Origin: Gammaproteobacteria bacterium
GTDB lineage: Bacteria; Pseudomonadota; Gammaproteobacteria; Pseudomonadales; Azotimanducaceae
Reading direction: 5' to 3'
DNA length: 64,000 bases
NCBI GenBank assembly: GCA_002690865.1
Contig: NZGG01000046.1
Location: forward strand, 20,034-84,033
The notes below the pieces were generated by a model that worked only from the letters and a program-made list of their open reading frames with translations, did no database searches and had not been told where the DNA came from. The first letter of the stretch is position 1, and the number at the start of each line of letters is the position of its first letter. The translations under genes and the position numbers were made by a program. Below are positions 52,613 to 61,100 of the stretch, one piece after another.

Positions 52613-52618
52613 TATAAT
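52613..52618 (+). promoter_or_regulatory. Candidate -10 box for the SDR gene
   Basis: A consensus TATAAT lies 29 bases before the ATG at 52647. No good -35 hexamer stands 16-18 bases upstream (GGGACC there), so this would be a weak or activated promoter. Confidence 0.35.
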
Positions 52619-52646
52619 CTACGGTTTAACTCTTAAAAGAAGTGTC

Positions 52647-53420
52647 ATGAAAAAGACTGTACTTATAACAGGAGCATCAAGTGGGATTGGGGAAAGTCTC
52701 GCGCATATCTTCGCGAGGAATGATTTTCACTTAATTATGAGTGCGAGAGATGTCTCTAAGCTAAATCATGTAAAGAAATCCCTCAGGAAAGACGAGAGCA
52801 TCCATATAATTCCAGCAGACCTCAGCAACAAAGAGGGTGCAGAAAAACTGATTCGCGAGACTGAAGATAGAGGCTATCAGGTAGATATTCTAGTGAATAA
52901 TGCTGCCCAGATGTTATGGGGGAACTTCTACGATCATGAAATAATTTCAGTCGAAAAGCTTATCCAACTGAATATTTCGACGCCTTCAACCCTCACTCAT
53001 CATTTTCTCAAGGGAATGATCAATCGTGGTAGCGGAAAAATACTAAATGTAGCATCTATTGCCGGATTTCAGCCTATTCCCTCTATGGGGCTGTATGCAG
53101 CGAGTAAAGCTTATGTTATTTCTTTTTCAGAATCTCTCGCTGAACAAGTCTCAGACCATGGAATATCAGTTACCGCACTTTGCCCCGGGGTAACGGACAC
53201 ACCCGCTACGAAGCAGATATTGGATGACCTTCCAACATTCGTTGTTTCTTCGTCAGATGAGGTTGCGGAGGAGGGATACCGAGCCTTAATGGCTGAAGAG
53301 ACTATTTGTATACCAGGTATCGCTAACAAGGCTGCTTTAACATGGGTCAAATTTCAACCCAGATCACTTATTCGCAAAATTGGCGGCTTCATAAGTAGGT
53401 TTGGGCCTAATCCTCATTGA
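52647..53420 (+). CDS. Short-chain dehydrogenase/reductase
   Basis: 257 residues from the ATG at 52647, which places the cofactor motif at the N-terminus as in the family; the longer frame would start inside the hairpin region. TGASSGIGES binds NAD(P), VNNAAQ is the conserved Asn motif, and S...Y-AAS-K holds the catalytic residues (NVASIAGFQ, LYAASKAYV). LCPGVTDTP follows. It belongs to the classical SDRs of the YqjQ/DltE-like group. The substrate is unknown. It is a single gene on the plus strand, convergent with the oxygenase at 53472. Confidence 0.9.
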   Translation: MKKTVLITGASSGIGESLAHIFARNDFHLIMSARDVSKLNHVKKSLRKDESIHIIPADLSNKEGAEKLIRETEDRGYQVDILVNNAAQMLWGNFYDHEIISVEKLIQLNISTPSTLTHHFLKGMINRGSGKILNVASIAGFQPIPSMGLYAASKAYVISFSESLAEQVSDHGISVTALCPGVTDTPATKQILDDLPTFVVSSSDEVAEEGYRALMAEETICIPGIANKAALTWVKFQPRSLIRKIGGFISRFGPNPH

Positions 53421-53471
53421 TATCAATGGGATAGAGATGCGCAAGAAGTAGCACTATCTTGTTTGATTAAC

Positions 53472-54308
53472 TCATACTACTCCCAAGTCATTTAACCGCT
53501 CATTTAAGTAGCTGGCCGCCGTATGACGGTCTGACAACACCACATTAGGTCTAGGATGAACGAATAAAGGTAAGGACATTCTCGAATAATTCATGCTCGA
53601 ACCAGTAGGACTTAACACCCGATGTGTAGCCGAGGGGAAGATACCAGCCGTTATCTCATGTAACATATCGCCAATATTTACTATTAAGTGATCGCAATCG
53701 CCTTTAATCGGCACCCAAGAATTATTTTGGTCTAGAATTTCCAGGCCCATGGAGTCTGACATCGGTAGAATTGTAATTAAATTAATATCTTCATGTGGCG
53801 CCGCCCGGAAGGCATTCTCATCGCCTCTAATAGGAGGATAGCGAAGAATCCTAAGCAGATTCAATTGACTATCCAACACCATATCAGCAAGCGACTGTTT
53901 TCTGTCTCCAATCGCTTGGTCTTTTAGATATCTATCTATCCATGAAAGGAGTGTAACTGCAAAATCAAGCGCTGAGTTCAAGTAAAGTAACAGCTCTTCG
54001 CGTAAATCCTGAGGACACCGACCCCATGTGTAGAAGTGAAAATATTCTTTCAGGTCTTTCTCTTGCTGACCTTTTGCTGACTCTGCATCAGAAAGTGAGA
54101 AAAAACCATCCTGGGTTTTCTTATCATAAGAAAAGTGCTCTTTTTCACTGCTGAGAAAAAATGCCATCCAATGCTTATAAATTGACTTTACAAGAACGGG
54201 GTCTAAGGGATGATTCCGTAAAACGGCGAAGCCAGTCTCAAGTAATGAAGATAGAAATCTCTCCTCACTATTATCCTCTTCCAAATCAATTACTCGAAGA
54301 TTCGTCAT
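53472..54308 (-). CDS. Isopenicillin-N-synthase-like Fe(II)/2-oxoglutarate oxygenase
   Basis: 278 residues. The N-terminal DIOX_N-type segment (ETGFAVLRNHPLDP) precedes the double-stranded beta-helix. Iron ligands are H172 and D174 in APHEDINLIT and H229 in SATHRVLSP. R243 in YSRMSLPLF binds 2-oxoglutarate. VNIGDMLHEITAG is another family landmark. Substrates in this family are diverse. It lies eight bases after the nucleoside transporter gene on the same strand and is probably co-transcribed with it, so a link to nucleoside or pyrimidine metabolism is possible but unproven. Confidence 0.88.
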   Translation of the reverse strand: MTNLRVIDLEEDNSEERFLSSLLETGFAVLRNHPLDPVLVKSIYKHWMAFFLSSEKEHFSYDKKTQDGFFSLSDAESAKGQQEKDLKEYFHFYTWGRCPQDLREELLLYLNSALDFAVTLLSWIDRYLKDQAIGDRKQSLADMVLDSQLNLLRILRYPPIRGDENAFRAAPHEDINLITILPMSDSMGLEILDQNNSWVPIKGDCDHLIVNIGDMLHEITAGIFPSATHRVLSPTGSSMNYSRMSLPLFVHPRPNVVLSDRHTAASYLNERLNDLGVV

Positions 54309-54316
54309 CTAATGGA

Positions 54317-55546
54317 TTAACTTAAAGAAAGATAAAAGCCAGCAATAGCTGCGCTCATTAGATTTGCCAGCGTTGCTGCCAATAAAGCTAGGAGGCCTAA
54401 CTTAGCAATCTCTGAGCGTCTGTTAGGCGCCAGAGTTCCTATACCCCCCAAGAGGATTGCTATTGAGGCAAAATTTGCGAAGCCGCACAACGCGATCGTA
54501 ATAACTGCTTGGCTATCAGCACTTAGCTCCGGAAGCACAGCAGTAAAATTCATGTAGGCTATGAACTCAGTAAATACTAATTTTTGACCAATTAAACTTC
54601 CAGCTATACTCGCCTCACTCCAGGGGATCCCCAGAGCCCATGCCACAGGCTGCATAATATAACCCAAGACTAATTCTATCGTCAGCATGTCGAACCCAAA
54701 TAAACTGCCCACCCAGCCAACAAAGGCATTAAGCATCGCAATGAGTGCCGTAAATGCCACCAACATGGCTCCAACATTTAAAGCTAAGTGCAACCCGGAT
54801 AGCGCACCAGTTGCAGCTGCATCAAATACGTTAACATAAGGGTTAATTTCACTGCCTTCCAGACCTGATAAATGATCTATAGGTGAACTGACTTCTGGTT
54901 TTATAATTTTTGCCATCATAAGCGCGCCCGGTGCTGCCATGAAACAGGCTGCCAATAGATACTCTAGATCGATCCCCATTACGGCATATCCAAACATTAC
55001 CGATCCTGCAATCGAAGCAAGTCCTCCAACCATAACCGCGAACAATTCTGAAGAGGTCATTTGCTTTATAAACGGCTTAACAACCAAGGGAGCTTCAGTC
55101 TGACCAACAAAAATATTTGCTGCCGCCGATAGAGATTCAGGACGGCTGCACTTGAGAGCTAACTGAAGTGCTCCACCTATTAATCTTATGACTAATTCCA
55201 TGATCCTAATGTGATAGAGCACAGCAATAAGTGCAGCAAAAAAAACGATAACAGGTAAGACATTGATCGCAAATACAAAACCAATGTTATTCCACGACTG
55301 GTTAGCTAGATTGCCGAATAAAAAGCCAATACCATCTTGAGAATAGCTTAAGATACTTGAAACTATTTCTGCTAAGTTAGTAAGTATTAACTTTCCCCAA
55401 GGGAAGTAAAGCACGAGAGCGCCAATTCCTGCCTGAATAATAAACGCAAGAACTACCGTCCGAACATTAATAGCTTGACGATTCGTAGACACCAGAAGGG
55501 CAACGAAGATTAGGCTAGCAATACCGATCAAACTGACCATGCGCAC
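54317..55546 (-). CDS. nupC: Concentrative nucleoside transporter (NupC/CNT family)
   Basis: 409 residues, about ten membrane helices. Family landmarks are [16 protein letters not shown]-type ([14 protein letters not shown]), the [14 protein letters not shown] hairpin, [31 protein letters not shown] and [19 protein letters not shown]. It imports nucleosides with sodium or protons across the inner membrane. It is upstream of the 2-oxoglutarate oxygenase in a two-gene unit. Confidence 0.93.
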   Translation of the reverse strand: MRMVSLIGIASLIFVALLVSTNRQAINVRTVVLAFIIQAGIGALVLYFPWGKLILTNLAEIVSSILSYSQDGIGFLFGNLANQSWNNIGFVFAINVLPVIVFFAALIAVLYHIRIMELVIRLIGGALQLALKCSRPESLSAAANIFVGQTEAPLVVKPFIKQMTSSELFAVMVGGLASIAGSVMFGYAVMGIDLEYLLAACFMAAPGALMMAKIIKPEVSSPIDHLSGLEGSEINPYVNVFDAAATGALSGLHLALNVGAMLVAFTALIAMLNAFVGWVGSLFGFDMLTIELVLGYIMQPVAWALGIPWSEASIAGSLIGQKLVFTEFIAYMNFTAVLPELSADSQAVITIALCGFANFASIAILLGGIGTLAPNRRSEIAKLGLLALLAATLANLMSAAIAGFYLSLS

Positions 55547-55612
55547 TCTCCAACAGAAAAATGGAACATAGGCCTTGGTTGACTATCTTGTCAACGCCTT
55601 AGTGACGGCCTC

Positions 55613-55999
55613 CTAACCACCCATATCGAATGAAACGGTTTCGGTGTGCAAACACGCAGTTTTTATAGGCAAATACTTTCTTTCTGAAACCATTTTCAGT
55701 GCGCTACGACGAAAAGCTCTCTCATTGCGACCACCAGAGCTAGAAAGAATAACGATATTCTGGGTGTTACCCAACTTATTGATAACAAAGCGCAATATAA
55801 CTTCTCCGGAGGTGGAATCAATAGCCATCAAATTTGGATAGAAAAGAGGCAACTCATCGGGTTCAATTTTTTCAGGACATGAAGGATAATTAGTCATGCT
55901 ATTGGTGTCTGAGGGATCTGCAAACGTGCTGCTTCCAATCACCATACTAAGAAACAGCGAGACTACTTGAAATCGCTGCACTGCCTTAAATCTCAACAA
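55613..55999 (-). CDS. Secreted TonB C-terminal-domain protein
   Basis: 128 residues. A signal peptide (FQVVSLFLSMVIGSSTFA) is followed by about 100 residues similar to the TonB C-terminal domain (GEVILRFVINKLGNTQNI, FRRSALKMVSERKYLP). Two cysteines (YPSC, KTAC) could form a disulfide. It lacks the membrane anchor and Pro-rich spacer of a true TonB, so it would be a free periplasmic domain. Its role is not known. Confidence 0.75.
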   Translation of the reverse strand: MLRFKAVQRFQVVSLFLSMVIGSSTFADPSDTNSMTNYPSCPEKIEPDELPLFYPNLMAIDSTSGEVILRFVINKLGNTQNIVILSSSGGRNERAFRRSALKMVSERKYLPIKTACLHTETVSFDMGG

Positions 56000-56113
56000 A
56001 AATGTCCTCTACTTAACTCAAAGAAAGAATTTCCGATTGCCTAAAAAATGAATAACAACCTGCCGTCAATTATGCCCTTAAAAACAAGTTCACACTATAT
56101 CGGTGCTGCATAT

Positions 56114-56140
56114 TTGAAATTCGTGCAATTGTGTTATCAT
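56114..56140 (+). promoter_or_regulatory. Candidate promoter of the tandem small membrane genes
   Basis: TTGAAA at 56114-56119 and TATCAT at 56135-56140 resemble sigma-70 hexamers, separated by 15 bases, a little short. The spacing lowers confidence, but the position (54 bases before the first small gene) is right. Confidence 0.35.
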
Positions 56141-56193
56141 CTTTAGTGACTTTAAGTCAAAAAGAACAATAATCAAAAACTAGGGGTACACAA

Positions 56194-56415
56194 ATGAATA
56201 TCGAAAATGCAGTAAATACAGTCACTTCAGTAGCAAATGGCGTTATCGCCTTGGGTCTTAGCCTCGTAACCGTTGCACTTGTTGTAGATATACTTTTTCC
56301 TGGAACAACAAATATCGTAGCCGGCGTCACGGGTTTAGTAGAGCAGTTCACTAGTGGTGGACTTGTTGGCCTAATCGCATTAGTTATTTTTGTTGCAATT
56401 GCGGGCCGCTCGTAG
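56194..56415 (+). CDS. Small hydrophobic protein, first of a tandem pair, 73 aa
   Basis: 73 residues with GGGG about six bases before the ATG. Two hydrophobic helices (about 15-34 and 54-71) flank a short loop starting DILFPGTTN. The ending LVGLIALVIFVAIAGRS is nearly all aliphatic. It is very rich in Val, Ala, Leu, Ile, Gly and Thr and has no cleavable signal. It is paralogous to the next gene: in the 37 residues from VVDILFP onward, 20 are identical. I do not recognise a characterised family. Small structural membrane proteins, holin-like or bacteriocin-like peptides are possible, but nothing in the sequence decides this. Confidence 0.8.
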   Translation: MNIENAVNTVTSVANGVIALGLSLVTVALVVDILFPGTTNIVAGVTGLVEQFTSGGLVGLIALVIFVAIAGRS

Positions 56416-56448
56416 GCAAATTCTCTCTCACCGAAAGGAGAAATAAGT

Positions 56449-56670
56449 ATGGCCTCTATTAGAGAAACAATGTCGACCATTTCCTCTGGGTTAAAATCCT
56501 TAACCGAGCTGGGAGTTACACTGATACTCGCGTTCGTCGTTATAGATGTTCTATTTCCTAATACAACGGGAGTAATAGCAAACATTGGAGACATCGTCGC
56601 CGCGTTTTCATCAGAAGGACTTGTAGGACTAATAGCCTTGTTGTTATTCTTATTACTTTTCAAACAGTAG
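56449..56670 (+). CDS. Small hydrophobic protein, second of a tandem pair, 73 aa
   Basis: 73 residues, exactly as long as its neighbour, with a strong AAGGAG ribosome site. The same plan is kept: a polar N-terminus (MASIRETMSTISSG), helix 1, VLFPNTTG loop, an amphipathic segment, then GLVGLIALLLFLLLFKQ. Paralogy with the first gene shows an old tandem duplication with both copies kept under selection. It lies 33 bases after the first gene and before a perfect terminator hairpin, so the pair is a compact bicistronic unit, probably well expressed. Confidence 0.82.
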   Translation: MASIRETMSTISSGLKSLTELGVTLILAFVVIDVLFPNTTGVIANIGDIVAAFSSEGLVGLIALLLFLLLFKQ

Positions 56671-56697
56671 TAAACGCAACAATATAGTTCGTGAGTG

Positions 56698-56729
56698 GAC
56701 CCTGTACGATTTCTACATCGTACAGGGTC
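56698..56729 (+). terminator. Terminator hairpin after the tandem small genes
   Basis: GACCCTGTACGAT (56698-56710) and ATCGTACAGGGTC (56717-56729) form a perfect 13-bp stem with a six-base loop, followed by ACTTTT. The stem is strong and the T-tract short. It begins 27 bases after the second small gene's stop. Confidence 0.8.
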
Positions 56730-56969
56730 ACTTTTAAAATTTCTAAATTTCAAAACTAGCAAGAACCCACTCTTATTTAAAAATTCAAGCATTCCTAACT
56801 TCCCTGACGTCAAGTGTTGCTCCCTAACCTCCTCTCTTTATTGGACAGATATAGGAAAGTATCTAGGTGGTTTTTGACCCTAAAAATTGGCAAATAGAGC
56901 TCGCGGCGACTTGGAGCAAGGAGTTTTTTAACCTATTATTTTCATGCTAGGTTAGGGAAAATAAAAGAC

Positions 56970-58436
56970 ATGTCACAAAGTAAGATGAGCAATGTTCCAA
57001 CAAAAGCTAATATCGAAGGCTTTGTAAAACGTGGTTATACTCTGGTAGAGCCTAGCTTGTCTGAGGACTTTCATCGAGACGTTTACACCCAGCTATCTCG
57101 AGTATTTCAGTCAATGCACAATGACTTTAACCCACATAACAATATCTTACCTATGGTACCCCAACTGTGGAAAGTGCTTGATGATCCAGTTGTTCAGCAG
57201 ACGATCACCTCTATATTAGGAGAAAACTACCTTCTTCACGTACATCGTCATCCACATATAAGTAGGGGGCAACCAAAACAAAAAACGCCGGCGATGCGGC
57301 AACCATTTCATAAAGATGGACATGCTGTTAAACCTAGGCCTCGTCACCGTGAGCCGTGGTGGTTAATTATGTTCTACTATCCGCAGACTGTTGACCTCCA
57401 TAATGGCCCAACCGGTCTACTTCCAGGCACACATGTTCTTCCAGAACTTGGAGTTGAAGAGGATTGGTATAACCCACCAAAGATTGAACAAAAACGAGAC
57501 CAGTTATTTCTGACAGATCAATACGTCCAACCAAACATACATCCTTTGACCTGTAAAGCTGGCTCCGTAGCTTTTACGCACTTCGATATCGGGCATGGCG
57601 CCATGATGAATGGCACGGAATTTGATCGGTTTGCATGTAAATTCGTGATAATGCGAACACAGAGACCAACGGACAGAGGTGGCGAGGAATTTAAATTAAA
57701 AGACCCCGTATCGCGTCATATTGGACGATGGCTGGGATATTCGACTCAAGAAAACGAAAATATTTCGTTCGCTGATTGGAAAGCGGCATTTATTAACTCA
57801 GAAATTCGAGAACGAGTGAATGCACTATATATGTCAGCATCTGTGGACGACAAGTCAGCAGTGCGAGACACTCTGCTCAAAGATATTAGCAACCGTTTGC
57901 CAAGCGAAAATGGCGACTGGATTCTAGATATAGCAGATGCAAGTAATGGCCTTGCCTTACTCGGCGAACCTGAGCCAATTGAAGGCTTACTCAATAAAGA
58001 CAATGAAGGTTACTTGATCAATGGTTGCTTTTCAGCCGGTCAAGCAGGGGATCCAGTCTTTGTGCCTCGTTTAAATGAATTAGTAAAACATCAAAATCCT
58101 CTCGTACAAAGACATGCAATGTCCGCACTAGGTCTCATTGGACCTACACCAAACCAGAATGAAACCATTTCCGCACTAGACTCGGTAATACGATCAAGTA
58201 GTGACTGGGACCTCAAAGTTTATGCGATTCAAGCTCTAATACGCCAAGGCGCTCTTTCAGAAACTATACCTGGTCTCGCTATCGCCGCAAAAGATGCAAA
58301 CACTTATGTGAACGCTTTTGCTATCGAGCAATTGTGTAGGATTGACGATGATCGGGCTAGGAGTGCTGTAATAGAACCCCTACGCCGACATCGCTGGATG
58401 GAGGATCCAAGATATGAACAAGGCAAAAGTCTCTAA
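56970..58436 (+). CDS. PhyH-family oxygenase fused to HEAT repeats
   Basis: 488 residues. Residues about 12-245 are a phytanoyl-CoA-dioxygenase fold with H114-K-D116 as the HxD pair, and the distal His in AFTHFDIGHGAMMNG (H204 or H209). WWLIMFYYPQTVDLHNGPTG is a typical core segment. After a linker, residues about 340-475 form HEAT-like helical repeats (RLNELVKHQNPLVQRHAMSA, DLKVYAIQALIRQGA). HEAT repeats usually bind a partner protein. This fusion is known among marine PhyH proteins, but its substrate is not. The 3' end overlaps the following esterase gene by 23 bases. Confidence 0.88.
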   Translation: MSQSKMSNVPTKANIEGFVKRGYTLVEPSLSEDFHRDVYTQLSRVFQSMHNDFNPHNNILPMVPQLWKVLDDPVVQQTITSILGENYLLHVHRHPHISRGQPKQKTPAMRQPFHKDGHAVKPRPRHREPWWLIMFYYPQTVDLHNGPTGLLPGTHVLPELGVEEDWYNPPKIEQKRDQLFLTDQYVQPNIHPLTCKAGSVAFTHFDIGHGAMMNGTEFDRFACKFVIMRTQRPTDRGGEEFKLKDPVSRHIGRWLGYSTQENENISFADWKAAFINSEIRERVNALYMSASVDDKSAVRDTLLKDISNRLPSENGDWILDIADASNGLALLGEPEPIEGLLNKDNEGYLINGCFSAGQAGDPVFVPRLNELVKHQNPLVQRHAMSALGLIGPTPNQNETISALDSVIRSSSDWDLKVYAIQALIRQGALSETIPGLAIAAKDANTYVNAFAIEQLCRIDDDRARSAVIEPLRRHRWMEDPRYEQGKSL

Positions 58437-59220
58437 AAACATAGTTGTAGGTAAGGCCGGAAAACGCAATCTTGAAGCGGACCTTTATTTACCACAAAAG
58501 CACTCCGAGAAACGGCCAGCACTAGTAATTATTCATGGGGGTGGATGGCACAAAGGTTCAACCAATGGAGTAAAAGGTTTCGGCCTCCTTCTAAGTCGTT
58601 CAGGTTTTGTTTGTCTTTGTCCATCATATCGCTTGTCCCCAGAGGCACCATGGCCTGCACAACTAGAAGATATCAAATGCTCGATACGGTATCTAAGAAA
58701 AAATTGTGAAAGGCTAGGCATTGACCCTAACAGAATCGGTGCGGTAGGGGACTCGGCTGGGGGGCATCTTGCTTTGATGACAGCATTAGACACAAGGTTC
58801 GAGGGGAAGGGAGGTTATGCAAAAATGTCGAGCTCTATCAAGGCGGTTGCTTCTCTTTATGGTCCTACAAGGATTCAATATAGCGCAGATGGCGGTAACT
58901 TACTTATGGGGCCTAAAGCAACAGAGCAAGATTATAGAAGCGCGAGCCCTCTAACCTACTGCCTCAAAGAATTTCCGCCTTGCCTGCTTATCCATGGATC
59001 TCAGGATACTGCTGTGCCCTTATCCGAAAGCATGAAATTTTATGAGAAACTAGAAAGTCATCACCGAAAGGTTGAGTTGCATGTATTTTCTGATGAATCA
59101 CACGCCTTTGATCGCCGCAGTTGGTCTGAAGAAAAAATGGTAGATGTCGGTGATCCATCGTCAATTTACGGAAAGACAGTGATCGACATTATCGACCTGT
59201 TTTTTACAAAGCATTTGTGA
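58414..59220 (+). CDS. Alpha/beta-hydrolase esterase (BD-FAE/HSL-like)
   Basis: 268 residues with no signal peptide. The oxyanion motif is H41-G-G-G-W45, the nucleophile elbow G-D-S114-A-G-G, the acid loop HGSQDTAVPLS and the histidine in DESHAFDR. It is of the acetyl-esterase/kynurenine-formamidase-like group. It overlaps the PhyH-HEAT gene by 23 bases, so the two are translationally coupled and probably act on the same compound. Confidence 0.9.
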   Translation: MNKAKVSKNIVVGKAGKRNLEADLYLPQKHSEKRPALVIIHGGGWHKGSTNGVKGFGLLLSRSGFVCLCPSYRLSPEAPWPAQLEDIKCSIRYLRKNCERLGIDPNRIGAVGDSAGGHLALMTALDTRFEGKGGYAKMSSSIKAVASLYGPTRIQYSADGGNLLMGPKATEQDYRSASPLTYCLKEFPPCLLIHGSQDTAVPLSESMKFYEKLESHHRKVELHVFSDESHAFDRRSWSEEKMVDVGDPSSIYGKTVIDIIDLFFTKHL

Positions 59221-59314
59221 GACCCTCTGGGGTGGGAAGAATATATAGCTAATAACTACCTCGATATTATCAAAACTATGGCACTATGGTCGCAAAGGGA
59301 AAACTAAAATAATT

Positions 59315-59845
59315 ATGTCAAATGAAACTAATGTTTCGAATACGGAAAAACAAGCCAAGCATCTTGAAGATCTCTCTAAACGATACAGACCGGCACTATC
59401 ACGTTATTTTGGTAAACGGGCCTTCCAGCAGGCCGATGTTGAAGATCTAGTACAAGAAGTTCTTGTTCGTCTAGCTGTGCGAGGTGATGGGAGTGACATC
59501 GAAAAGCCAGAGGCATACCTTATGCGTACGGCTACGAATGTATGGCGCGATTTTCTAAGAAAAAAGCGCACCCATGCCCAAGACTTCCACGATGAATTTA
59601 TAGAAGACCAGCATTCTAGTGCGGAAAATGGTCCAGACAGCGTCTTGACAGGAGAGGAGTCTGTTGGAGCGATTATTAGTGCGCTGAATGACCTACCCCC
59701 ACGAACACGTCAAATATTTGTTTTATGCCGTATTGAAGGTCTTCGGCATAAACGGATCGCGCACAGACTTGGTCTATCGGTTAGTGCAATAGAGAAACAC
59801 ATGATTAAGGCTATCGCCCACCTCTCAGGCCAATTAAAGAAATAA
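59315..59845 (+). CDS. FecI-like ECF sigma factor
   Basis: 176 residues. Sigma-70 region 2 (about 22-90: LSRYFGKRAFQQADVEDLVQ, EAYLMRTATNVWRDFLRKK) is joined by a short linker to region 4 (about 115-170: LNDLPPRTRQIFVLCRIEGL, HRLGLSVSAIEKHMIKAI). It is the iron-starvation/FecI type. With its anti-sigma partner overlapping at the stop (TAATG) and a TonB-dependent receptor downstream, it should respond to the receptor's ligand and switch on the receptor gene. Confidence 0.93.
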   Translation: MSNETNVSNTEKQAKHLEDLSKRYRPALSRYFGKRAFQQADVEDLVQEVLVRLAVRGDGSDIEKPEAYLMRTATNVWRDFLRKKRTHAQDFHDEFIEDQHSSAENGPDSVLTGEESVGAIISALNDLPPRTRQIFVLCRIEGLRHKRIAHRLGLSVSAIEKHMIKAIAHLSGQLKK

Positions 59846-60597
59846 TGGTTTTAGTAAATAGTAAAAAAAATAGCAAAAAAGCCACTGAGACTGCTGCCTA
59901 TTGGCTTCTGAAACTAGAATCGCAGGAGTGTAAACCTTCAGACCGTTTGGTTTTTGAGAATTGGCGTAATTCAGATCCGAATAATGCAAGAGCTTTCCTA
60001 AGAGCACAAAAAGCACTTGCCATAGTGGATAAGCAGCTAGGCAACCCAGATTTATCTGCATTTAGCGAACAAATACTAATGGAGACACGAGGATTATATA
60101 TTCAAGGAAAGACACTTAGTTTAGTAGCCCTATCTGCAGTCCTTCTATTGACCACTATTTGGTTAGTGACAACCTTTTCTCCTGAGGGGAAACGCGAGGG
60201 TCCGCTAGTTGCAAATTACATCACAGGTATTGGGGAGAGATCAAAAATCACTTTATCGGACAAATCCGTTATATCGCTTAACGCGAATTCCCATTTGGTA
60301 GTAGATTTTTTTAAAGACCCCCACAGACGCACAGTTAGCTTATTGAGCGGACAGGCACACTTCGAAGTAGAAAATGATCCGCGAACGTTTGAAGTCTTTG
60401 CAGCAGACAGGCGCATTCTAGCGCTAGGTACATCTTTCAATGTTAAGTTGGATTCAACGCAAGGACTGCTGATCACCTTGGTAGAAGGGGATATAGAGGT
60501 TGAAAAAATAGGTGCTCAAACCACCAAATTGCAGGCTGGAGAACAACTTGTTATAAAACCCAACGCCGAACCAGTGATTCAGAAAGCTGATTTATAG
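59845..60597 (+). CDS. FecR-like anti-sigma/signal-transducing protein
   Basis: 250 residues. The N-terminal cytoplasmic domain has WLLKLESQECKPSDRLVFENW (the DUF4880 type that binds FecI sigma factors). One transmembrane helix follows at about 92-110 (LSLVALSAVLLLTTIWLVTT), then the periplasmic FecR domain with LSDKSVISLNANSHLVV and TFEVFAADRRILALGTSFNV. It transmits receptor occupancy to the sigma factor. Its ATG overlaps the sigma stop codon by one base. Confidence 0.93.
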   Translation: MVLVNSKKNSKKATETAAYWLLKLESQECKPSDRLVFENWRNSDPNNARAFLRAQKALAIVDKQLGNPDLSAFSEQILMETRGLYIQGKTLSLVALSAVLLLTTIWLVTTFSPEGKREGPLVANYITGIGERSKITLSDKSVISLNANSHLVVDFFKDPHRRTVSLLSGQAHFEVENDPRTFEVFAADRRILALGTSFNVKLDSTQGLLITLVEGDIEVEKIGAQTTKLQAGEQLVIKPNAEPVIQKADL

Positions 60598-61100
60598 CCG
60601 ATATTGAGCTGGCAATAGGACCGATTACTCCAAAGGCTTGATTCGGAAGGGAAAAGAATCTTCAATTAGTCACCTTAAACCTTAAACTAAACTGAATTGA
60701 GAAAAAATCTAAAACTTCTAGGCCATTGAGGACGGCATCTAAGCGTAGTAAACTCCTTGGGTGTCACCAACGAGGGGAAGCACAAGAAGGGGGTTTCAGG
60801 GGAAATAAGGCGGTAGTGCCAATGGTGGTAGTTTAAAAGATAGCCTGGAGTGAGTTTTTTACTCAAAACCATTGTCGGAAAAAGATCTTAATCGTTTTCT
60901 CCTCAAAGAGGTTCTGAAATATAAGGTTGTCCAGTCAAAAAGGAAACAATTGGACGCTGAATACACTGCTCTAAGGTGTACATCTGAGTAGGAACTTTGG
61001 AAAGAATACCCCGCAAGATGGACTTGTTGTGCTGCGCGCATAATCTCGATTTATACGTTGTCGAGATAAACTTTTACGAGATTAAGGGGTTTGATTCATT
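60598..61100 (+). promoter_or_regulatory. 503-base leader between fecR-like gene and its receptor
   Basis: There is no credible gene on either strand. This is a long gap for a FecI-FecR-receptor set and should contain the sigma-dependent promoter of the receptor and perhaps a leader RNA. A purine-rich stretch lies near 60770-60810. I cannot assign a -35/-10 pair or a known riboswitch. Confidence 0.4.
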
